Source: Clarireedia homoeocarpa
Lineage: Eukaryota; Ascomycota; Leotiomycetes; Helotiales; Rutstroemiaceae
NCBI GenBank assembly: GCA_001465935.1
Contig: LNKV01000006.1
Location: forward strand, 558,001 to 622,000
Reading direction: 5' to 3'
Length of the DNA stretch: 64,000 nt
Made by a program: the position numbers and the translations under genes. Below the pieces are notes generated by a model, which was given only the letters and a program-made list of their open reading frames with translations, was not told where the DNA came from and did no database searches. Position 1 is the stretch's first letter. Each line of letters opens with the position of its first letter. Shown here piece by piece: positions 57,603 through 64,000 of the stretch.

Positions 57603-59554
57603 ATGTCCGCCGAAGAAGCCATCCTCACACCTCTCCCCCCTCTCCAGCGCACCCTAACCCACACTTCCACTCCTCCCTCCTCGCCTCCCCTACATCCCCA
57701 TGCAACACACGCCTCCCACAGAGACAAACCCACCCTCGACCCCGCTCTCGACATCAACCTTCCCTACCGCACCCTCTCTCCGCAAGCCAACCTCGCCGAA
57801 TACCTGACTGAAAAACCCTCCGGTGAGATTCCCGCTTCGGGACGCAAGACCCCTGATGGGAAGAAGGAGTACCAGCTTGTGACGTTCCGGCCTGATGACC
57901 CGGAGAATCCAAAGAATTGGTCGAAGGTGTATAAGTGGTATATTACTAGTATGTTTTTGCTTTTCTCTTTTTGGTTGCTTTGATAAGGTTTGATTTGAGT
58001 TGGTTTGTTGTGCTGTTTTGCTTGTTGATTGCAGACAGAGAAGAGAGAAGAGAGGCTAATGATTTTGGTGTATTGTAGTGGTGGTGGCTATCACTTGTTT
58101 TGTCGTGGCGTTTGCTTCATCGGTCATTACGGCGGATCTTATTGGTGTAAAGAAGGAGTTTGGGGTTTCAGAAGAGGTGGCGTTGGTTAGTATAACTGTG
58201 TTTGTAGTTGGCTTTGGTATTGGTGAGTTCCCTTTTCTCTTCTCCCCTTCTTCCTTCCCCGCTCTCACACACTGTTCATCTACTAATACCCCTTCTCACC
58301 CCCCTAGGCCCCATGGCCTTTGCGCCCCTTTCTGAAATCATCGGCCGCCGCCTCATCTACGGCAGCACGCTCCTCCTCGCCGTAATCTTCATCATCCCCT
58401 GCGCCGTCTCCGACAATATCACCACACTCCTTGTCTGCCGCGCCCTCGACGGCATCTGGTTTTCCGCACCCATGACCCTCGTCGGCGGCACGCTCGCGGA
58501 CCTCTGGCGCACCGAAGAGCGCGGTATCCCCATGGCCGCCTTCTCCGCAGCCCCCTTCATCGGCCCCGCCATCGGTCCTCTCGTCGGCGGCTTTCTCTCC
58601 GACGCCGCAGGCTGGCGCTGGCTGTACTACATCCAGATCATTCTCGCCTTTAGTGCCTGGGTGCTGATTACCTTTACGGTTCCCGAAACCTATGCACCAA
58701 CGATTCTTGCTCGCCGCGCCAAGAAAATGCGCCAGGAGACCAATGACCAATCACACGTCACAGAGCAGGATCTCGACTTGAGACCCCTTTCCGAGCGTCT
58801 TCGAATCTTCCTCGTCCGTCCCTTCCAGCTGCTCTTCGCAGAACTCATCGTCTTCCTAATCTCGCTGTACATGTCTGTTCTCTACGGTCTCCTGTACATG
58901 TTCTTCGTCGCCTTCCCTATCATCTACCAAGAAGGCAAAGGCTATTCCGCCGGTATCACAGGCCTCATGTTCATCCCTCTCGCTCTCGGCGTTCTCTGTT
59001 CCGCGGCGTGTGCCCCTCTGGTCAACAAACACTATCTCTCCATCTCAGCGAAATACAACGGCAAGCCCCCCGCCGAAGTCCGCTTGATCCCCATGATGTG
59101 CTCCTGCTGGTTCATCCCCATCGGTCTCTTCATCTTCGCATGGACGTCCTACCCACACCTACACTGGATCGGCCCCGCCATCGGCGGCTTCCCCGTCGGG
59201 TTCGGATTTATCTTCCTGTACAACTCCGCGAATAACTACCTGGTCGATTCGTACCAGCACCAAGCGGCGTCGGCGCTCGCGGCTAAGACGTTCCTGCGAT
59301 CGTTCTGGGGCGCGGCCGTGGTGCTGTTTACCGAGCAGATGTACGCCCGATGCGGGTACCAGTGGGCGAGTAGCATCTTAGCGTTTATTGCACTGGCGTG
59401 CTGTGCGATTCCGTTTGCCTTTTGGACGTGGGGCGCGCAAATTAGGAAGAGGAGTCGGTTTGCGTATTCTGGGGATGATGATGAGGAGATGGCGGGGGGA
59501 AAGGCAAGTGATGGGGAGTTGGAGAGACAGAGGAGTTACGTCAGTACTCCTTAG
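57603..59554 (+). CDS. MFS drug:proton antiporter-type transporter (DHA1, Tpo1/Flr1-like)
   Basis: Three exons (57603-57948, 58079-58222, 58308-59554) encode 578 residues. The first intron is 130 nt and its acceptor restores YITMVVAITC. The order is: long hydrophilic N-terminus ending in the family-typical FRPDDPENPKNWSKVYKW, then twelve membrane segments starting VVAITCFVVAFASSVITADL, with GPMAFAPLSEIIGRR (DHA1 motif after TM2), GGTLADLWRTEERG and GPAIGPLVGGFLSDAAGWRW. The C-terminal half starts at RPFQLLFAELIVFLISLYMS and ends in a short acidic tail. These proteins export polyamines, azoles or other toxic compounds at the plasma membrane. The substrate is not readable from sequence. Confidence 0.94.
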
Positions 59555-60293
59555 ATTGGACAGCGGAGATTGGTGCGTAGGTAGATTGGGAGCAGTGGTT
59601 ATGTGCTAAAGGATGAGATGAATAATGGTTGTGACGCACTTGTTTGAGTATGGCGGCGTTTTGGAAAGATGAAAGATAGAGAGATTCCCCACATGTTTTG
59701 TATATACTAAGAACCTTTTTGAAAAGATGTTGTGAGTTAGATAATATAAAGAAATAACGGAGTTTTAAAACATTAAAATTGTAGTCGTACAAAAATGAGA
59801 AATTTTGATTGAATTTTAGGAATCAGAATGTTCTGTTATGGTGGTGTTACCAGACTTACCTATCTAAGAAATTTTGATTGTGTTCAAAATGTACAAATGC
59901 ATATAAGGTATCTACCAGCGAATTTGCATTCTTTGGTCTGTAGCAATTATTTGTAAAAGACAAAAAAGGATCCATGAAACGCTTTCCAGTAGTAATTAGT
60001 CCCTCTGTTCCTTGCTCTCACCAAGGAGGCAACTCTTTATTTCCTCGTTCATTATCATATAGTGATATCTTGATTGCCATATCTAACAACATAGCTTAGA
60101 GCTCGGAAACGAGGTGATCCCATCCCTTGGATAGATTTGCTGATGTGGAAGGAAATACTCAAAAGTCAATGAATGGTGCTAGTTCGTATAATTAACTTGT
60201 CATGCCCGGGAGAACAACTTGTTTCAGCTTAGGCAATGCGCTATACCGTCGTTCAGACTTCAAATATGGTTCGTCCCCACCTAGAATCTCACT
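59555..60293. other. Convergent 3' intergenic region
   Basis: AT-rich spacer between the MFS transporter and the stop of the SDS23-like gene. A sentence-like direct repeat agaaattttgattg occurs twice (near 59799-59812 and 59868-59880). No gene is supported. Confidence 0.35.
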
Positions 60294-61859
60294 TCATCTC
60301 CTTAAATCAATACTAGATCGCGAGAGCCCATCCAGACTTGGTCTCACCGAGTTGCTTGAACTGCGTCGTCTCCTGGCTCGGGATTCGTCTGGACTTTTCG
60401 GATTCAGACCAGATGTGCGAGCGAACAGGTTCAATATGTCAGAGAGAGAAATAACTCCTGTCAATCGGCCAGAAATACGCGCGCCGGGCAAGGCAGCAGC
60501 TGAGACGGCGGGAAAAGAAGGTGATGGTGGGACAGATCCGGAGAGTGGTTGGGCAATCACAGCACTTTGTAAGGAAGGCGTCGCGGGGGCAGACGGAGAG
60601 GGAGACGCTGACTCGACTACCCACATTCGGTGGGACCTAGTAGCAACAAGTTTGGCGACTGTATGAGCCAAAGTGGAATAAGGATTGACGTGGAAGACTA
60701 TGTTTGTCAGCGTAGCTCGGATATTAAATTGACTGTCTGCATACCTGGGAATGAGTCTTTGCCATCACCAATTCCCCTTTCACTTAGTATGACAGAGATA
60801 AAGTGAATGCAGGTAGATTGCAGTAATGGTAAACTGCTTGTGTTTGTGAGAAGTCTCGTATCGGCTGTAGAAATGTTTCCGACGACATTGGCAGCATTAT
60901 CTACTACAGCAACACTTGACACACCTTCATTGCTCATCAATTGAAGAGCATCGGTCAAGAGTTTGTCGCCACTGTAAGTTTGTCAGTACAAGAATTTCGC
61001 GCATACTTACACCCAAGACTTACTTGATAGCAATAGCATACTGGGTTCCAATATTCAAGTCGCGTAGAATAGTAGGATAAAGTTGATCAATGGCAGGAAA
61101 GCTGCTACCATTGTCCCACAAGAATTTCACCAACGTCCATTGACTCAAAATGCCCACCACAATTCTAGTGCCAGGCTTACAAACAAGTATACGATGTACG
61201 CCGCTACCAAATATTTCTATCGCTTTCGAGAGATCTTCGGTCTGGGATAATGTTGTGAGTGGCTCCTTTTTGGCAAGTGTAATCACTTCTCGAAGGGGGA
61301 TTGGAATGCCCTCGCGGGCCTTGCTGGCTAGCTGTGAAAAAGATTCTGTCTGATCCTCTTCTGGGTTTGCTAATCCGAGGACGACTAGAAGATACGCGTT
61401 AAGGTCATTGTAATCGAAGCTATCGCATGCAACTACGGCATTTGGTGTTTCGCGGATTAAAATAACATTTGGCGGTCCGAAATCGATCAATGCCTATAGT
61501 ACGTAAGTCAGTATGATGGTTTATAGTAGTTTGAAGGAGGTGCCTACATTTGTAGCTTGCTCAACGCCAGTATCTAATTCGGCCCATCGCACATCAGACT
61601 CTTGTACAAGCTCGCCGACCTGTATTTGTCTCCAATCCCTTCCTGTGAATCGCGGATCCCCAGATTTTGGAGTCGGCGGATGGTTCAGAAGCTCTTGCAC
61701 AGCAGCTTGGGTAAAGGAAAGGTGTCTTTGAGTTCGTGGTGAATGACGCAAGTTTTCAGCGAAGCTAGAACGGTGGCTGCTGATATGAGCTGGATTATTG
61801 TTGCTGGGAGATGCAGTGCTCTGCCTTGAGGGGGGATCGAAGATTGCGCGATCTGCCAT
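60294..61859 (-). CDS. sds23: SDS23/Moc1-like CBS-domain protein
   Basis: Minus-strand gene with four exons (61859-61548, 61493-61024, 60971-60745, 60697-60294), 470 residues. Splice junctions restore EQATNALIDFGPPNVILIRE, IAIKNGDKLLTDALQLM and DSFPVFHVNPYSTLAHTVAK. N-terminal 60 residues are Ser/Asn/His-rich and probably disordered. CBS motifs follow, for example QVGELVQESDVRWAELDTGV, RILVCKPGTRIVVGILSQWT, VSSVAVVDNAANVVGNISTA and HRMWVVESASPSPSAP, with GRLTGVISLSDILNLFA near the end. Sds23/Moc1 proteins regulate PP2A-type phosphatase and nutrient or stress signalling around mitosis in yeasts, and CBS pairs can bind nucleotides. The C-terminal tail is basic and Ser-rich (RARRRRSSSNSVRPSLDGLS), as in orthologues. 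Confidence 0.9.
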
Positions 61860-63600
61860 GGCAGAAGAGCGGAAACAATCGAAATTACGTTGTGGGCGGG
61901 TGTCGCGTGAATTATGAATGCGCCGGGGATGCTGATGTCGTTGTATTGTTGTGTGGTGAAATCGGGTTGGTTGTCGATGTTATGTATTTCTCGAGAGGAG
62001 AGGAGAGGAGAGGGGTAGCAACGATGCACTAGTTAGCTTCTTGTCAAGAAGCTGGCAGAACTACGGACTACGATCGATGTTGAGTGATTCAACATAATCT
62101 CCAATAGCCATACAATGATCTCGCATACGAGTAAGGGATAGCATGATAGCAATGCTAGACGAATAAATATCCAGATTTACGGGCACAACAGGTTTTATCA
62201 AGTGAATCAATAATCCAGCATCCACGGTACCTCGGGGGTGGGGTACAGTAGGAGGTGTGTTCTTTGCTGTATGGTGATGTTTGTACGGGCGACCCTGGGA
62301 GAAACACGAACCGCGACCCGGGAACACGATGAATGCGGGAATTCATACAGCTGCGTACACTATAAGACAGCGCCAACGTGTGAGCGGTTCATCGCAAGAT
62401 CGAGATTTGAAGCTGTAGAGTACTTTATACATGGTAGCCAACAGCACCTCCACAGTACCTACAGTAGTAAATCCTACCTCTCACCCTACGTAGCCTTTCC
62501 TTGCAGCGACTAGAGCAGCCATCAGCCCTCGCCTGGCCCACCAGCACTCAGCAGCGTCTATGATATCCACACCCACGACACCTACATGGCAGGCCCTTCG
62601 TTTCTCCCTCGCGTTCCTGAACCGGGCAATAGCAAATTGCTGCTTCCGAAATCGACAAAACTGACGCGCTTCATCATACTCGTAACGCGGCGGAACTATT
62701 GTGGCTGCCTTGGTTGCTGAGGCGCAGGTTGTTTGTTAGAACTAGTCGGTGGTTGGTGAGGGGCTCGCTCAGGGCTAGAGAGGCAAGGAGGGGTAAGTGG
62801 AGTGTATCGATAACAATTCCTCGTGTCTTTCCGCGATCCTCTCTCTAGTCAGTCCACCAGGTCCGCCAAACGCAGTCCAGAAGCAAACCATCTCGCACAC
62901 CTTCTATGACATAATCCTGACGGGTTATTGTGGAGAGGAGCGAGGTTGAGGTTGAGGTGAGGTTGTGGTGAGGTTGTGGCTGTGGCTGTGGTTGATATAT
63001 TGAGTTGTAAGGGTCCAGTCAGTCCAGCGAAAAGGAAGCCGGGGTTTGTTTGATAACAGCCGCCGATGACTTGTTTGCCTGGTGTTGCGAACTGGTCAAA
63101 GTGGTCAGACTGGTCAAACTGGCTCAGCACAACATGACCGACCAAGTAGAGAGATAGAGAGTACATAGATGACTCAGCATCTTTACTCAAAATTGATAGG
63201 TGACGCGCTAAAGGCCGTGTACCATAAACTTGCCGGTTGGCGGCCGAAGGCTTGACGATAGAGGTTGCTGGTCTCCCAAAAAAATCAAAGGGAGCATTTT
63301 GAAAAATCCCCCCCCCCCACTTAAAATTTATCGTACCCAACATTCAAAGCTTCCTTCAAACAAAGGACTTTCTTCTCCTTACTTCTGCTCAAATCCAATC
63401 TTTCGTCGACTCTCCCAAGGTCCATTCATCATACTCTATCTGTCTTCAAAGCGTGCGAAGAGCCAGGCGCACCAAATGCGAATGCGCCTCGCGCTCCTCC
63501 TGTAACAGCTTTAACCTGAATTATTTTTCCCGTGTTGCATCCTCTCCCTTGACTCCACCACCACCCCGCCTCGAGTCTGTCTACCTACAACATCATCAAC
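61860..63600. other. Divergent intergenic region
   Basis: About 1.7 kb between the start codons of the SDS23-like gene (-) and importin beta-3 (+). It contains gagaggagagg repeats near 61994-62015, GAGGTTGAGGTTGA-type repeats near 62941-62990, and a C-run at about 63309-63318. Pyrimidine-rich sequence before 63601 looks like the importin leader. A 164-codon minus frame (62849-63343) is rejected. Confidence 0.4.
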
Positions 63601-64000
63601 ATGTCTGTTCTTCCCCCAGATGCACATGCAGAGCTCGCTCAACTGCTCTCTGCATTGCAGTCTCCCGACAACAATGTTCGTGCACAGGCAGAGGATCATT
63701 TGGCGAATAACTGGACTGCTACCAAACCTGAGATGCTATTGATGGGCTTGGTTGAACACATTCATGGGTCGAACGACGCAACGGTGAGGATAAATATCGG
63801 AATTCTGCTGTTTCTGTGGATGCACATTTACTGATCCGGATCAATCTACCAGACACGATCGTTTGCGTCTGTCATCTTCCGCAGGATAGCCTCGAAATCA
63901 CGCAAGTTAGATAACAACAACACCATCGAGCTATTCCTCGCCCTGCCCAGGGAACAAGCACATGCTATCAGATCAAAGTTGCTGGAAGCTTTGGGTGCTG
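63601..64000 (+). CDS. PSE1: Importin beta-3 subunit (Kap121/Pse1), 5' part only
   Basis: The gene runs off the window. Exon 1 is 63601-63783 and exon 2 starts at 63853, joined in phase to give GSNDATTRSFASVIFRRIAS. About 110 residues are visible: MSVLPPDAHAELAQLLSALQ, SPDNNVRAQAEDHLANNW and a second helix pair ending LPREQAHAIRSKLLEALGA. This is the N-terminal HEAT-repeat region of Kap121/IPO5-type karyopherins, which bind RanGTP and carry ribosomal proteins, histones and other cargo into the nucleus. The LxALxSPDNxVRxxAE pattern is characteristic. Start chosen at the first ATG, preceded by aacatc. Confidence 0.9.

Noticed and set aside
54191..59554. Zn2Cys6 factor plus MFS exporter as a resistance module
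   Set aside because: They are same-strand neighbours, but 1.7 kb apart with no shared binding site that I can identify and no third pathway gene. The pairing may be chance.
62849..63343. A 164-codon minus-strand open frame between SDS23 and importin
   Set aside because: It runs across simple repeats (gaggttgaggtt) and a C-run, and shows no domain, signal peptide or splice support.

Overview
This is nuclear DNA from a filamentous ascomycete. Genes are close together, introns are short (about 50-200 nt) with GT...AG borders and CTAAC/CTGAC-type branch points, both tRNA genes carry introns, and the protein set is typical of Pezizomycotina (Zn2Cys6 factor, DUF6594-like protein, 2EXR protein, GPI-anchored GH76, WSC protein, PL3 pectate lyase). 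The style fits a leotiomycete of the Sclerotiniaceae type (Botrytis/Sclerotinia), but that placement is inferred from general resemblance and was not tested by a database search.

Layout. 0.7-4.5 kb: a sugar porter (+) facing an O-methyltransferase (-). 5.4 kb: tRNA-His(GTG), then a gene-poor stretch to 9.2 kb. 9.2-10.7 kb: glutamine synthetase (+), tail to tail with a conserved protein of unknown function (-, 11.1-11.9 kb). 12.3-13.1 kb: three small minisatellites, followed by the SNF1/AMPK catalytic subunit (13.5-16.0 kb, +). 16.9-18.9 kb: U1 snRNP protein C (-), with a 6-nt microexon, divergent from the p24 cargo receptor ERV25 (+). 19.6-24.6 kb: an orphan (-), a C2H2 zinc-finger protein (+), a PL3 pectate lyase (+) and a RidA-like protein (+). 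26.3-27.0 kb: a spliced Ser/Thr/Pro-rich orphan. 28.3-32.5 kb: a 1389-residue serine-rich secreted WSC protein (-). 33.7-35.1 kb: what looks like a decayed C2H2 zinc-finger gene. 36.7-38.1 kb: a 2EXR-type protein and a 110-residue reading frame directly upstream in the same frame, separated by one TAA. 39.0-41.1 kb: a DUF6594-like membrane protein (-). 42.7-43.2 kb: a 25-bp tandem repeat ending 9 bp before a small Cys/His-rich protein. 43.9-45.7 kb: mitochondrial GatB. 45.7-49.2 kb: repeat-rich and without a supported gene. 49.2-50.7 kb: GH76 mannosidase. 51.1 kb: tRNA-Leu(CAA). 51.9-53.3 kb: a protein with two GFA-like regions (-). 54.2-55.9 kb: Zn2Cys6 transcription factor. 57.6-59.6 kb: MFS drug/polyamine-type transporter. 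60.3-61.9 kb: SDS23-like CBS protein (-). 63.6 kb to the end: start of importin beta-3 (Kap121/Pse1).

No operon, CRISPR array, transposon or clear biosynthetic cluster is visible. Several genes belong to nutrient and wall functions (sugar uptake, SNF1 carbon signalling, Sds23, nitrogen assimilation, pectin degradation, wall mannan processing), but they are interspersed with housekeeping genes and nothing shows that they act as one unit. The least explained items are the repeat-plus-Cys/His-rich locus, the zinc-finger relic, the TAA-split 2EXR locus and the U1-C microexon. All exon borders were placed by eye from splice signals and reading-frame continuity.
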